A stretch of 64,000 nucleotides of DNA from Oscillospiraceae bacterium. GTDB lineage: Bacteria; Bacillota; Clostridia; Oscillospirales; Oscillospiraceae. The position numbers and the translations under genes are program-made. The notes beneath the pieces were generated by a model. That model was not told where the DNA came from. It ran no database searches and worked only from the letters and a program-made list of their open reading frames with translations. Numbering within the stretch: the first letter of the stretch is position 1; each line of letters begins with the position of its first letter. The stretch covers positions 1-64,000 of the forward strand of contig SVMC01000006.1 in NCBI GenBank assembly GCA_015067585.1, given 5' to 3'. Below, in pieces: positions 43,422 to 53,131 of this stretch.

Positions 43422-44068
43422 TTGACCATTTTCTCCTGCTTTACCTTATGGTCGATGACATGACGGCTGGCCATTTCCTTGCGGATATCGTCAAGAGAAA
43501 TGCCCATTTCCAGCATCAGCACCATGGTATGGTACATAAGATCACCGATCTCATAGATGGTGTTGGCTTTGTCCTGATCCTTGGCGGAGATGATGACCTC
43601 GGTGCACTCCTCGCCTACCTTCTTCAGGATCTTGTCCAGACCCTTGGAGAAGAGATAGGTGGTGTAGGAGCCTTCCTTGGGCTGTGCCTTACGGCCTTCC
43701 AGCATTTCCATCAGATCCTCATAGGCGAAGCCGGGCAGGGTCTCACCTTCGAAGATCACTTCATTGAAGCAGGAATCCGTGCCGGTATGGCAGGCGGGGC
43801 CGTCCTTGAGAACTTCCACCACAAGGGCATCACGATCGCAATCCGCAGTAATGGAAACGATGTGCTGATAATTGCCGGAGGTCTCCCCTTTCAGCCACAG
43901 TTCCTGACGGCTGCGGCTCCAGAAGCAGGTTTTCTCCTTTTCCATGGAGATCTGCAGGCTTTCTTTGCTCATATAGGCAAGGGTCAGCACCTTTTTGCTC
44001 TCGGTGTCCACCACGATGGCGGGGATCAGACCCTTTTCGTCAAATTTCAGAGTATTGATATCAAACAT
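43418..44068 (-). CDS. hisIE: Bifunctional phosphoribosyl-AMP cyclohydrolase/phosphoribosyl-ATP pyrophosphatase
   Basis: 216 residues. The HisI half (1-105) has the zinc-site cysteines in [10 protein letters not shown] and [13 protein letters not shown]. The HisE half (about 120-216) has the [14 protein letters not shown] motif. It performs the second and third steps of histidine synthesis. The frame extends to 44263 but overlaps hisF; the ATG at 44068 follows GAGGTAATTCCC and sits five bases after the hisF stop. Confidence 0.96.
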   Translation of the reverse strand: MFDINTLKFDEKGLIPAIVVDTESKKVLTLAYMSKESLQISMEKEKTCFWSRSRQELWLKGETSGNYQHIVSITADCDRDALVVEVLKDGPACHTGTDSCFNEVIFEGETLPGFAYEDLMEMLEGRKAQPKEGSYTTYLFSKGLDKILKKVGEECTEVIISAKDQDKANTIYEIGDLMYHTMVLMLEMGISLDDIRKEMASRHVIDHKVKQEKMVK

Positions 44069-44073
44069 GGGAA

Positions 44074-44832
44074 TTACCTCCTGACATTGATGTCGTTTTG
44101 CGCCAGAACTTCCTTTAGCTCCTGAATGGAGACTTCGCCGAAGTGGAAAATAGAGGCAGCTAAACCTGCATCCACTTTGGGAAGGGTTTTGAACAGTGTG
44201 ACAAAATCCTTGATGCCGCCGGCACCGCCGGAGGCGATCACGGGCACATTCACAAGCTGACATACCGCATCCAGCATTTCAAGGTCAAAGCCCTGCTTGA
44301 CGCCGTCGGTGTCGATGGAATTGAGGACGATCTCACCTGCACCCATGTCAACGCCCCGTTTGATCCACTCAAGAGCGTTGAGGCCGGTATCCTCTCTGCC
44401 GCCCTTGGCAAATACACGGTACTCCCCTTCTACCCGCTTGGCATCCACGGAAAGCACCACGCACTGGCTGCCGTAGCGCTTGGCAGCATCTTCAATGAGC
44501 TGAGGGTTGCGCAGCGCACCGGAATTGACGCTGACCTTGTCCGCGCCGCACTTCAGCACACGGTCAAAATCGTCTACCGTATTGATTCCGCCGCCAACGG
44601 TCAGGGGGATAAAAATGGTGGAGGCGGTTCGGGTCAAAATATCGGTAAAGAGCGCACGGCCCTCCGCAGAGGCGGTGATATCATAGAATACCAGCTCGTC
44701 CGCACCGGCGGAGGAATAGTAGGCAGCCAGCTCTACGGGGTCAGAAACATCGTTTAACCCTAAGAAATTGACGCCCTTGACCACACGGCCGTTTCTGACA
44801 TCCAGACAGGGTATGATTCTCTTTGTGATCAT
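44074..44832 (-). CDS. hisF: Imidazole glycerol phosphate synthase subunit HisF
   Basis: 252 residues, a beta/alpha barrel. It starts [20 protein letters not shown]; the catalytic aspartates are in PCLDV and NSIDTDG. It uses ammonia from HisH to make imidazole glycerol phosphate and AICAR. Overlaps hisA by four bases. Confidence 0.98.
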   Translation of the reverse strand: MITKRIIPCLDVRNGRVVKGVNFLGLNDVSDPVELAAYYSSAGADELVFYDITASAEGRALFTDILTRTASTIFIPLTVGGGINTVDDFDRVLKCGADKVSVNSGALRNPQLIEDAAKRYGSQCVVLSVDAKRVEGEYRVFAKGGREDTGLNALEWIKRGVDMGAGEIVLNSIDTDGVKQGFDLEMLDAVCQLVNVPVIASGGAGGIKDFVTLFKTLPKVDAGLAASIFHFGEVSIQELKEVLAQNDINVRR

Positions 44833-45539
44833 TTTGCCACCTCCAGTGCTTCACGAAGATCAATGGCGCCGGTAAAATAGGCTTTGCCGATGATGGCGCC
44901 GTAAAGATCCATTTCACGCAGTGCCTTTACATCTGCCAGGCTGGACACGCCGCCGGATGCCACAAGATCCATAGAAAAATCCCTTGAAAGGGCGGCATAA
45001 AGCTCCCGATTTGTGCCCTGCATAGCACCATCCTTGGAAATATCCGTACAAATGACGGTTTTTACGCCAATGCCCTGCAGCCGTTCAAAGAATGCCTCGC
45101 AGCGCATATCGCTCACTTCCGTCCAGCCGCGGATGGCCACAAGGCCGTCCTTGCAGTCTACACCAACGGCAATGGCGCTGCCGTATTTTTCTACCATACG
45201 GCACAGGAAGGGCCAATCCGTCAGGGCGGCGGTGCCCAGGATCACACGGGTCACACCTGCGTCCACATAGCGGGCAATGGTTTCTTCCGAGCGGATGCCG
45301 CCGCCAATCTCTACTTTGAGACCGCTTTCGGCAACCTTCGCCACCACATCAAAATTGGGGGTGGTGCCGTTTTTTGCCCCCTCCAGATCCACCATATGGA
45401 TCCATTCAGCGCCTGCTGCCAAGAAATCAGCGGCAATGGCGGGAGGGTTATCGCTGTATACCGTCATCTGGCGGTAGTCGCCCTGATACAGCCGGACGAC
45501 CTTCTTATCATATAAATCAATGGCGGGTAATAAGATCAT
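44829..45539 (-). CDS. hisA: Phosphoribosylformimino-AICAR ribotide isomerase HisA
   Basis: 236 residues, homologous barrel to HisF. It begins ILLPAIDLYDKKVVRL with the catalytic Asp, and the second catalytic Asp is in CTDISKDGAMQG. It carries out the Amadori rearrangement of ProFAR. Eight bases separate it from hisH. Confidence 0.98.
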   Translation of the reverse strand: MILLPAIDLYDKKVVRLYQGDYRQMTVYSDNPPAIAADFLAAGAEWIHMVDLEGAKNGTTPNFDVVAKVAESGLKVEIGGGIRSEETIARYVDAGVTRVILGTAALTDWPFLCRMVEKYGSAIAVGVDCKDGLVAIRGWTEVSDMRCEAFFERLQGIGVKTVICTDISKDGAMQGTNRELYAALSRDFSMDLVASGGVSSLADVKALREMDLYGAIIGKAYFTGAIDLREALEVAK

Positions 45540-45547
45540 GGCTTACC

Positions 45548-46156
45548 TCACAGTTCACTGAATGCACGCAGAATGTTAAGGCCCACTTCCCCACTCTTCT
45601 CCGGGTGGAACTGGCAGCCCATCACATTGCCTTTTGCAACGGCGGCAGTCAGCTCCGCGCCATATTCACAGGTGGCAAGGAGGCTGTCGTCGCAATCCGT
45701 GGCATAGAAGCTGTGGACAAAGTAGACGAAGTCGCCTTCTTTGGTATTCTTGAAAAGGGGATGCTCCTTATGGATGTGCAGAGCGTTCCAGCCGATCTGG
45801 GGTACTTTCAGGTCAGCGGGGATCACATCGGACATGGCCACCACCCGACCGGGCAGCAGGCCAAGGCCCTTATGTACGCCAAATTCATGGCTTTCTTCAA
45901 ACAGAAGCTGCATACCAAGGCAGATGCCCATGAGCGGTGTGCCCTTATTTGCGGCTTCGATGACCACATCGGCAAGGCCGGAATCACGCAGCTTTTTCGC
46001 GGCATCCTCAAAAGCGCCCACACCGGGCAGGATAATCTTTTCTGCCTTTGCGATCACTTCCGCATCGGCACTCACCTGTGCCTCCGCACCGATCATGGCA
46101 AAGGAGCTTTTCAGAGAAAAGAGGTTGCCAACACCGTAATCAACAATAACAATCAT
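45548..46156 (-). CDS. hisH: Imidazole glycerol phosphate synthase glutaminase subunit HisH
   Basis: 202 residues, class I glutamine amidotransferase. The nucleophile Cys is in GICLGMQLLFE, and the His-Glu pair in GCQFHPEKSG. It hands ammonia to HisF. It starts directly at the end of hisB. Confidence 0.97.
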   Translation of the reverse strand: MIVIVDYGVGNLFSLKSSFAMIGAEAQVSADAEVIAKAEKIILPGVGAFEDAAKKLRDSGLADVVIEAANKGTPLMGICLGMQLLFEESHEFGVHKGLGLLPGRVVAMSDVIPADLKVPQIGWNALHIHKEHPLFKNTKEGDFVYFVHSFYATDCDDSLLATCEYGAELTAAVAKGNVMGCQFHPEKSGEVGLNILRAFSEL

Positions 46157-46744
46157 TTATAATACTCCTTTGGTGGAAGGGATCTCGTCCCGATAAGCTT
46201 CTTCAATGCGGACCGCAGCGCCAAGGGCACGGCCCATAGCCTTGAACATGGCTTCGATGATGTGGTGGGTGTTCTCCCCCGCCAGCATCTGGAAATGGAG
46301 GCTCAGCTCTGCCTTGCGGGTAAAGCCCAGCATAAACTCCTGCACCAGCTCCGTGTCAAAGCTGCCCACCTTCTGGCAAGGCAGGGTAACAGTGTTTACC
46401 AGGCAGGCTCTGCCGGAAAGGTCCACAGCGCACAGGATCAGCGCCTCATCCATGGGCAGCAGCATACTGCCATAGCGGCAGATGCCCCGCTTATCGCCGA
46501 GCGCTTCGGCGAAGGCCTGTCCCAGCGCAATGCCGATGTCCTCCACACTGTGGTGGTCATCCACATAGGTGTCGCCCTTGCAGGTGACGGAAAGATCAAA
46601 TCTGCCGTGCTTTGCAAAAAGGGTCAGCATATGGTCAAGGAAACCTACGCCGGTGGCGACTTCGCTCTTACCGGTGCCGTCAAGGCAAAGGGCCAGCTTG
46701 ATATCGGTTTCCGCTGTGGTTCTGATAATGGTAGAGCTTCGCAT
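46157..46744 (-). CDS. hisB: Imidazoleglycerol-phosphate dehydratase HisB
   Basis: 195 residues, dehydratase domain only. The repeated His motifs FLDHMLTLFAKHG and DDHHSVEDIGI bind the manganese pair. The phosphatase domain of E. coli HisB is absent and is replaced by HisJ at the operon end. Two bases separate it from hisC. Confidence 0.98.
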   Translation of the reverse strand: MRSSTIIRTTAETDIKLALCLDGTGKSEVATGVGFLDHMLTLFAKHGRFDLSVTCKGDTYVDDHHSVEDIGIALGQAFAEALGDKRGICRYGSMLLPMDEALILCAVDLSGRACLVNTVTLPCQKVGSFDTELVQEFMLGFTRKAELSLHFQMLAGENTHHIIEAMFKAMGRALGAAVRIEEAYRDEIPSTKGVL

Positions 46745-46746
46745 AG

Positions 46747-47814
46747 TCAGTTCCCCTTTTCATTCAGGATTTCTCTTGTGGTTTGGAGGAATATTTCCAT
46801 CTGTTCCTTTGTGCCGATGGTGATTCGCAGATAATCGGAGATTCTCTCTTTGTTGAAGTGACGAATCAGAACACCTCTTTGCTTCAGTGCCTGATACAGC
46901 TCGCCGCCCTCCATGTGATCGGTCTTCGCAAAGATGAAGTTTGCGTAAGAAGGAAGTACGGTAAAGCCCATCTCTTTCAGACCGGCGGCAGTATAGGCGC
47001 GGTTTTCTTCGATGGTGCGGCAGTTGGCAAGGAAATAATCGTTGACCTTTGCCGCTGCCACACCTGCAGCCTGTGCCATACGATTGACATTGTAGGGGTT
47101 GGTGGAATACTTGATGGCATTGATGTCCGCGAGCAATGTAGGATTCGCAAAGCCGAAGCCAAGTCTTGCGCCGGCTAAGCTGTGGGACTTGGAGAAGGTC
47201 TGCGCCACCAAGAGATTGTCGTATTTTTCGATCAGATCAATGCAACTTTCCGCACCGAAGGCAACATATGCCTCGTCGATGATGACCACATTGTTGGGAT
47301 TGGTGCGAAGAATCTCCTCGATCTCGCTTTTTTTCATCACCATGCCCGTGGGGGCATTGGGATTGGCAATCACAATGGTTTCGTTCAGACCGCAATAGTC
47401 CCGATAATCAATGGTAAAGTCATCTTTGAGGGGGATGATGTGGGATGGCACATGGTTAAAATCCGCAAATACAGGATAGCATCCATAAGTGATATCCGCA
47501 TAGGCCAGAGGATGACTTTCATCACAGAAAGCCATGATGGCAAAATTGAGGATCTCATCAGAACCGTTCACCGGCAGCACATTCTCGGGTTTTACACCGT
47601 AGATGCCTGCGATGGCTTCGCACAGCGCCTTGCAGGTGGGATCGCAGTAGAGGTTAGAAGAAGCGCCCGCCTCTCTCATCGCCTCCACCACCTCAGAAGG
47701 AGGCGGAAAGGGAGACTCATTGGTATTGAGCTTGGTATATTGCATATCCTGGGGCTGTTCCCCCGGGACATAGGGAGTCAGATTTGAAAACTTGGGAGTA
47801 AGAAAGCGGCTCAT
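46747..47814 (-). CDS. hisC: Histidinol-phosphate aminotransferase HisC
   Basis: 355 residues of fold-type I PLP enzymes. The Schiff-base lysine is in TFSKSHSLAGARLGF, and NESPFPP and ANPNAPTG are typical. It transaminates imidazole acetol phosphate. The ATG at 47814 has AAAGGA eight bases ahead. An ATG at 47823 overlapping the hisD stop is possible and adds three residues. Confidence 0.95.
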   Translation of the reverse strand: MSRFLTPKFSNLTPYVPGEQPQDMQYTKLNTNESPFPPPSEVVEAMREAGASSNLYCDPTCKALCEAIAGIYGVKPENVLPVNGSDEILNFAIMAFCDESHPLAYADITYGCYPVFADFNHVPSHIIPLKDDFTIDYRDYCGLNETIVIANPNAPTGMVMKKSEIEEILRTNPNNVVIIDEAYVAFGAESCIDLIEKYDNLLVAQTFSKSHSLAGARLGFGFANPTLLADINAIKYSTNPYNVNRMAQAAGVAAAKVNDYFLANCRTIEENRAYTAAGLKEMGFTVLPSYANFIFAKTDHMEGGELYQALKQRGVLIRHFNKERISDYLRITIGTKEQMEIFLQTTREILNEKGN

Positions 47815-47819
47815 GGCCA

Positions 47820-49094
47820 TCATCCTTTCATAAACCGGGATTCCGCACTTCTGGCATGGGCCTCGAGGCCCTCGGCTCTGGCAAAGACGCCGATATCGCC
47901 TGTGACCTTTTTAAGTGCATCCGGAGTAAAATAGGTAAACTGAGTTTTCTTCACAAAATCGTCCACAGAAAGCGGACTGGAGAAGCGGGCAGTGCCGCTG
48001 GTGGGCAGGGTGTGGTTGGGGCCTGCCAGATAGTCGCCCAGAGATTCCGGGCAATACTTGCCGAGGAATACGGAGCCTGCATTCTGAATGCGGTCAAGAT
48101 AGGGCATGGGGTCATCCACGCAGATCTCCAGATGCTCCGGTGCCAATTCGTTGGCTGCATCGATGGCGTGGAAAAGATCATCTGTCACGATGATTCTGCC
48201 GTTGTTTTCAATGGATGCCCGGGCAATTTCCTGCCGGGGCAGGAGCTGAAGCTGCCGCTCTACTTCCTCGCTGACGGCTTCCGCCAGTGCCATGCTGTCA
48301 GTGACCAGAACGGCGCTTGCCATCTTATCATGCTCTGCCTGACTCAGAAGGTCTGCTGCCACATGGCTGGGGTCACAGGTGGCATCAGCCACCACAAGGA
48401 TCTCACTGGGGCCTGCGATCATGTCGATGTTAACGAGGCCGAACACCTGACGCTTTGCCTCAGCTACATAGGCATTGCCGGGGCCGACAATTTTATCCAC
48501 CTTGGGGACGGTATTGGTACCGTAGGCCAGTGCTGCCACTGCCTGTGCGCCGCCCACCTTGAAAATACGGGTAACGCCTGCCAGCTTTGCGGCAGCTAAA
48601 ATGGGCGCTGCCACACTGCCGTTTTTGCTGGGCGGGGTTGTGATCACGATTTCACTGCAGCCTGCCAGCTTGGCGGGGATGGCAAGCATCAGAACGGTGG
48701 AAGGATACGCGGCAGTGCCGCCGGGGATGTAAAGACCCACCTTTTCAATGGGGGTCACCTTCTGCCCCATGCAAACGCCGTCTTCCCTTCTCAGGGTAAA
48801 GCCCTCACGAAGCTGATGGCGGTGGAATTCCCGGATGTTCTTTGCCGCAAGCTCCATGGCGGACAGCAATTCCTGAGAAACTTCCTCCATGGCCCGGTCG
48901 ATCTCCTCGGGGGATACTTCAAGGCTCTGCAGTTTTACCTTATCAAAGCGCTCGCAGTAGTCAAACAATGCCTCGTCTCCCCTGCTTGCCACATCCGATA
49001 CGATAGCGGCAACCTGCGGGCCAACATTATACTGCTGCATTCCCCGCATCAGAAGCTCGCCCTGTTTCAGCTCTTCATATGCAATGATCTTCAT
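47820..49094 (-). CDS. hisD: Histidinol dehydrogenase HisD
   Basis: 424 residues. It oxidises histidinol to histidine in two NAD-dependent steps. The segment PGGTAAYPSTVLM and the catalytic Glu-His pair in NELAPEHLEI are visible, as is GPSEILVVAD. Two bases from hisG. Confidence 0.98.
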   Translation of the reverse strand: MKIIAYEELKQGELLMRGMQQYNVGPQVAAIVSDVASRGDEALFDYCERFDKVKLQSLEVSPEEIDRAMEEVSQELLSAMELAAKNIREFHRHQLREGFTLRREDGVCMGQKVTPIEKVGLYIPGGTAAYPSTVLMLAIPAKLAGCSEIVITTPPSKNGSVAAPILAAAKLAGVTRIFKVGGAQAVAALAYGTNTVPKVDKIVGPGNAYVAEAKRQVFGLVNIDMIAGPSEILVVADATCDPSHVAADLLSQAEHDKMASAVLVTDSMALAEAVSEEVERQLQLLPRQEIARASIENNGRIIVTDDLFHAIDAANELAPEHLEICVDDPMPYLDRIQNAGSVFLGKYCPESLGDYLAGPNHTLPTSGTARFSSPLSVDDFVKKTQFTYFTPDALKKVTGDIGVFARAEGLEAHARSAESRFMKG

Positions 49095-49096
49095 GG

Positions 49097-49726
49097 TTAT
49101 TTCTCCTGTGTCAAAGCCTGCTCCATGCGTTGGGCCATGGTGCAGATCTCATTATACTTGAATTTATAGTTTGCCTTGTTGGCGATGAGTCTTGCGCTGA
49201 TGGGTACGATGGTCTCCAGCGGGGCAAGACCGTTTTCCAGTAAGGTTTTTCCCGTTTCCACGATATCCACAATCACATCGGAAAGACCCAGAATGGGAGC
49301 CAGCTCGATGGAACCGTTGAGCTTGATGATATCGATCTGACGGCTTTGGGACGCATAATAGCGGCGGGCAATGTGGGCAAACTTGGTTGCCACCCGCAGG
49401 GTCTGGGAGGGATCATCACGGAAGTCCTTGGGACCTGCCACACACATACGGCACTTGCCCACATTCAGATCCAAAAGCTCATACACATCGGGACTATACT
49501 CTAAGAGAATGTCCTTACCTGCCACACCAATGTCGGCAGCACCCCGTTCCACATAGATGGCAACATCGGACGGCTTGACCCAGAAATACCGCACGCCGGT
49601 CTCCGGATTCTCAAAAGTAAGCTTGCGGTTGTCCTCACGGATGGAGGGACAGGCATAACCGGCTTTTTCAAACATACCATAGACCTTCTCGCCGAGACGG
49701 CCCTTAGGAAGCGCAATGTTAATCAA
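49097..49726 (-). CDS. hisG: ATP phosphoribosyltransferase catalytic subunit HisG (short form)
   Basis: 209 residues, the short form lacking the C-terminal regulatory domain. It starts MINIALPKGRLGEKVYG. PRPP-binding and substrate motifs such as GAADIGVAGKD and VDIVETGKTL are present. It catalyses the committed step and needs HisZ, encoded immediately upstream with an eight-base overlap, for activity and histidine inhibition. Confidence 0.97.
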   Translation of the reverse strand: MINIALPKGRLGEKVYGMFEKAGYACPSIREDNRKLTFENPETGVRYFWVKPSDVAIYVERGAADIGVAGKDILLEYSPDVYELLDLNVGKCRMCVAGPKDFRDDPSQTLRVATKFAHIARRYYASQSRQIDIIKLNGSIELAPILGLSDVIVDIVETGKTLLENGLAPLETIVPISARLIANKANYKFKYNEICTMAQRMEQALTQEK

Positions 49727-50825
49727 GTTCCGTCACCTCCGTACCCTTCATGAGAAGCTTCTTTCTTGCGTGGACACCGCCCGCACCTTCCGGCTGAATC
49801 CGGACGCTGCAGCCAGCCTCCGTCAGCTCGTTTGCCTTGCGGATCAATGCCGCAAGGTCACAACCTTCACAGTAAGACAGAAGGATATCCACATCATACT
49901 CGTCTTTTCTGGCAAAATACCGCTCTAACTGATCCATATACAGGGCAAAGCCGATGGCACTCTGTTCTCTTCCCATCTTTGCCATCAGGTTATCATAGCG
50001 GCCGCCGGACAGAACACCTGCCGCGATACCGGAAATAAAGCCGCGGAATACCAAGCCGTTGTAATAATCCATATCACTAACGAGCGAGAGATCCAGCCGC
50101 AGATTCCGGCAGCCTGTCAGGGCAAGGAGCTCACTCAGACGCCGCAGGGATGCAATGGCAGTGCGACAGCTATCCGGCAGCTCCAGTGTTTCAGCCTGTG
50201 TCAAAGCCTCGTCCAAAGGTCCGTAGAGGCTGACAATGGCGCACAGGGTATCACTGAACTGCTGGGGCAGATCAAAACGGCTACAAAGGGCACGAAGCTG
50301 ATGGAGATTCCGCTCCCCTACTGCTACCATGATCTCGCCCCGCTGTGCTTCATCCAGCGCCTGAGAATCCAAAAGGCCGGAAAGCACACCAATGTGGGAG
50401 ATGTCCAGCACATAATCTTCTGAGATCGTGCGCAGGCTGCGCTCTGCCAGCATGAGAACCTCTGCCATGGCATAATCATCCACGGTGCCGATCAGTTCCA
50501 GACCTGTCTGCATGATCTCCTGATAGCCGTCCGCGTTCTTGGGAACGCGGTAGACATTTTCCGTATAGTAGACCTTGCTCATTCCGGCAGTGGGTTTGGT
50601 ATTTTTAATGATGGAAAGGGTCACATCCGGCTTGAGGGCCATCAGACGGCCGTTTGTATCAGTGAAGGTCAGGACCCGCTTGCTCTGCAGAAAGTTCTTA
50701 TTCTGCACATAGAGGTCGTAGGATTCAAATTTGCTTACTTTATAATGCTGATAGCCGTAGGCACTATAGAGATCCCGCAGGGCCATCATGGCCTGCTCAT
50801 CGGGTTTCATTTCCTGTTTGAACAT
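49719..50825 (-). CDS. hisZ: ATP phosphoribosyltransferase regulatory subunit HisZ
   Basis: 368 residues resembling the catalytic core of histidyl-tRNA synthetase. The TLKPDVTLSI-type motif 2 region is recognisable, but the C-terminal anticodon-binding domain is missing. It forms an octamer with short HisG and carries the histidine feedback site. Overlap with hisG and a two-base gap to yerC place it second in the operon. Confidence 0.93.
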   Translation of the reverse strand: MFKQEMKPDEQAMMALRDLYSAYGYQHYKVSKFESYDLYVQNKNFLQSKRVLTFTDTNGRLMALKPDVTLSIIKNTKPTAGMSKVYYTENVYRVPKNADGYQEIMQTGLELIGTVDDYAMAEVLMLAERSLRTISEDYVLDISHIGVLSGLLDSQALDEAQRGEIMVAVGERNLHQLRALCSRFDLPQQFSDTLCAIVSLYGPLDEALTQAETLELPDSCRTAIASLRRLSELLALTGCRNLRLDLSLVSDMDYYNGLVFRGFISGIAAGVLSGGRYDNLMAKMGREQSAIGFALYMDQLERYFARKDEYDVDILLSYCEGCDLAALIRKANELTEAGCSVRIQPEGAGGVHARKKLLMKGTEVTELD

Positions 50826-50827
50826 TT

Positions 50828-51115
50828 TTATTCCCCTTCCTGTCGGGATAAAATCATTTGATAGCCGCCGCTGCCGTAGTCAAGGCATCGTTTAACCCGG
50901 CCAACCGTGGCAGAGCTGGCACCGGTCTGATCGCAGACACTTTGATAGGACTGCCCATTGGATAAAAGCTCCGCCACACGAAGCCGCTGTGCCATGGACA
51001 GCACTTCCTTGATTGTGCAGACATCTTCAAAAAAAGCATAGAATTCATCGGCATTCTGCAGAGACAATATCGCCTGCGCCAAAGCATCTGTCTGAGAATT
51101 TCTTGGAAGACCCAT
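50828..51115 (-). CDS. YerC/TrpR-like transcriptional regulator, likely his regulator
   Basis: 95 residues. A TrpR-type helix-turn-helix is visible: LSMAQRLRVAELLSNGQSY then VCDQTGASSATVGRVKRCL. The protein belongs to the YerC/YecD group, predicted to regulate histidine genes in several Firmicutes (HisR). Being first in the his operon, with a dyad in the promoter, fits autoregulation. The start at 51115 is chosen because the longer frame's ATG at 51148 falls inside the -10 element. Confidence 0.82.
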   Translation of the reverse strand: MGLPRNSQTDALAQAILSLQNADEFYAFFEDVCTIKEVLSMAQRLRVAELLSNGQSYQSVCDQTGASSATVGRVKRCLDYGSGGYQMILSRQEGE

Positions 51116-51146
51116 AGATACACTTCCCCTTTGCTTGTATGCTATC

Positions 51147-51175
51147 ATGTTATCACATTAGCGCACTAAAGTCAA
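51147..51175 (-). promoter_or_regulatory. Promoter and putative operator of the his operon
   Basis: On the minus strand, TTGACT (51170-51175), a 17-base spacer and TAACAT (51147-51152). The spacer contains the near-palindrome TTAGTGCGCTAA (51158-51169), well placed for a repressor such as the YerC-like protein. Confidence 0.7.
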
Positions 51176-51290
51176 GCTGTCTTTGTCAAAAATATCAAAT
51201 TTCGGAAGCCTATTTCGTATGATTTTACAATACTCCCCCTTTTCCGTCAAGCTTAATCTGACTTTTTCACGAAAGAAATGGTAAAATCCA

Positions 51291-51319
51291 TTTACAAGGC
51301 ACTTGGATTGAAGTATAAT
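51291..51319 (+). promoter_or_regulatory. Sigma-A promoter of pfkA
   Basis: TTTACA (51291-51296), a 17-base spacer and TATAAT (51314-51319), about 50 bases before the start codon. Confidence 0.75.
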
Positions 51320-51370
51320 AATTCCATAGGACAATTGCAAACCTCATATTCATAAAGACAGGAGAAATGA

Positions 51371-52357
51371 ATGATGGCAAGTGCAGTAAAAAGAATTGGC
51401 GTTCTTACCTCCGGCGGCGATGCTCCCGGCATGAATGCGGCGATCCGCGCTGTTGTGCGTACCGCTGCCAGAATGGGTATTGATTGTATCGGTATCCGCA
51501 GAGGCTGGCATGGCCTGATCAACGGCGATATCGTCCGTCTGGACGAGCATAGTGTGGCCCATATCATCGGCCGCGGCGGTACTATGCTCTATACCGCAAG
51601 AAGCGAAGAATTCAAAACTGAAGCAGGTCAGCTGAAGGCCGTAGCCAACTGTAAGTTGCTGGGTCTCGATGGCATCGTTGCCATCGGCGGTGACGGCACC
51701 TTCCGTGGTGCGCTGGCTCTGTCCAAGCACGGCATTTCCGTGGTGGGCGTTCCCGCCACCATTGACAATGACATCAGCTGTACCGAATACTGCATCGGCT
51801 ACGATACCGCTGCCAATACCGCAGTGGAGTGCATCGACAAGCTGCGTGACACCATGCAGGCGCATGAGCGCTGCTCTGTTGTCGAGGTCATGGGTCGCAA
51901 CGCAGGTCACCTTGCACTCTATGTCGGTCTTGCCATCGGCGCAACCGCGGTGCTGGTTCCCGAAGAGCGTGAAACCTTTGGCTTGCACACTTTGGCAGAT
52001 AAGATCCGCAATGCCCGTCTGAACGGTTATACCCACTATATGATTGTCGTGGCGGAAGGCGCAGGCAGCGCTACAGAAGTGGGAAACTACATCAAAGATA
52101 CTCTTGGTCTGGATCCCCGTGTCACGGTTCTGGGTCACATTCAGCGCGGCGGCTTCCCCAATGCAAGAGACCGTCTGGCCGCAACCCGCATGGGTTTCCA
52201 TGCCGTGGAGCTCTTGGCACAGGGTAAGACAAACCGCGTGGTCTGCAGCGAATCCGGCGAGGATATTACGGATGTGGATATCGTGGAAGGTCTTTCCATG
52301 CACAAGGGTATCAGCCAGCAGCAGGTCAAGACCCTTGCCGCAATGACCGGCATTTAA
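51371..52357 (+). CDS. pfkA: ATP-dependent 6-phosphofructokinase
   Basis: 328 residues. The N-terminal ATP site is GVLTSGGDAPGMNAAIRAV. The AIGGDGTFRG motif has Gly-Thr after GGD, as in ATP-dependent enzymes, not the GGDD of pyrophosphate-dependent ones. The catalytic Asp is in PATIDNDI. It phosphorylates fructose 6-phosphate, the committed glycolytic step. The start ATG at 51371 has AGGAGAAATGA. It is monocistronic with its own promoter and terminator. Confidence 0.96.
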   Translation: MMASAVKRIGVLTSGGDAPGMNAAIRAVVRTAARMGIDCIGIRRGWHGLINGDIVRLDEHSVAHIIGRGGTMLYTARSEEFKTEAGQLKAVANCKLLGLDGIVAIGGDGTFRGALALSKHGISVVGVPATIDNDISCTEYCIGYDTAANTAVECIDKLRDTMQAHERCSVVEVMGRNAGHLALYVGLAIGATAVLVPEERETFGLHTLADKIRNARLNGYTHYMIVVAEGAGSATEVGNYIKDTLGLDPRVTVLGHIQRGGFPNARDRLAATRMGFHAVELLAQGKTNRVVCSESGEDITDVDIVEGLSMHKGISQQQVKTLAAMTGI

Positions 52358-52375
52358 GCATTTTTCAGTAGTACA

Positions 52376-52416
52376 TATGTGGGGTCAGGCAGCTCGCCTG
52401 ACCCCACATATTTTTT
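52376..52416 (+). terminator. Terminator of pfkA
   Basis: TATGTGGGGTCAGGC pairs perfectly with GCCTGACCCCACATA around a five-base loop, followed by six T. Confidence 0.95.
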
Positions 52417-52429
52417 GAACAATAATCCC

Positions 52430-53131
52430 TTAAAAGACTTTTATCACATTCATATCAAGCCATTCAGGACAGGGATAGTATCCGGAGCACAGGTTTTCAT
52501 CCGGTATGCAGATCTTCCCTTCCTCCCTGATCAGAACAATGCCGATATCGGCGCAGACAAGTTTTTTGATATAATTTCCGGCAGTTTCTGTGATTAACCC
52601 GTTCTTCACATAGCCGATGGTCACCGTAAGATCGGATATAACAGCCAATTCTGCCTCGCCGCTATCGCCGCTCATGCCGCTGTTGATGTCCACACTGATC
52701 ACATAGCTGCCAGATGCGTTGATGGCTTCAATGGCGCTGCGGTAGTTGCCCCGCAGCCCGCCCTGAAAGCCGGTACCCAACAGGCAGTCTACCACAATAT
52801 TATATCCCTGCAGGCATCCCGGTGAAAAGGGTCGAATGTCAATTCCTGCTTCCCTTGCCAGCTTTGCATAATAGGCACTGTCCTGTGACAGGCGATCACT
52901 TAGTGTAAATACCCCACAGTGATGCCCATGCTCTTTCAGAATGCAGGCAAGAGCAAAGCCATCGCCGCCGTTGTTGCCGGAGCCAACCACGATGGCGGTA
53001 CTTCCCTGCCAGTTTACTGCCTTGAATACGCCATATGCTGCCCGATGCATCAATTCCAGGCTGGGAACAAAATGCGCAATGGTGTAGGCATCGCTTTGAC
53101 GCATGGTCTCCACACTGATGCAGTCCATCAT
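52430..53131 (-). CDS. nnrE: NAD(P)H-hydrate epimerase domain protein
   Basis: 233 residues, only the YjeF_N domain. The motif VVGSGNNGGDGFALA and the acidic VDCLLGTGFQGGLRG and SVDINSGMSGDSGE blocks are typical. It epimerises R-NAD(P)H hydrate for repair; the matching dehydratase domain (NnrD), often fused, is not in this window. Its start overlaps the yaaA stop by four bases. Confidence 0.88.
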   Translation of the reverse strand: MMDCISVETMRQSDAYTIAHFVPSLELMHRAAYGVFKAVNWQGSTAIVVGSGNNGGDGFALACILKEHGHHCGVFTLSDRLSQDSAYYAKLAREAGIDIRPFSPGCLQGYNIVVDCLLGTGFQGGLRGNYRSAIEAINASGSYVISVDINSGMSGDSGEAELAVISDLTVTIGYVKNGLITETAGNYIKKLVCADIGIVLIREEGKICIPDENLCSGYYPCPEWLDMNVIKVF

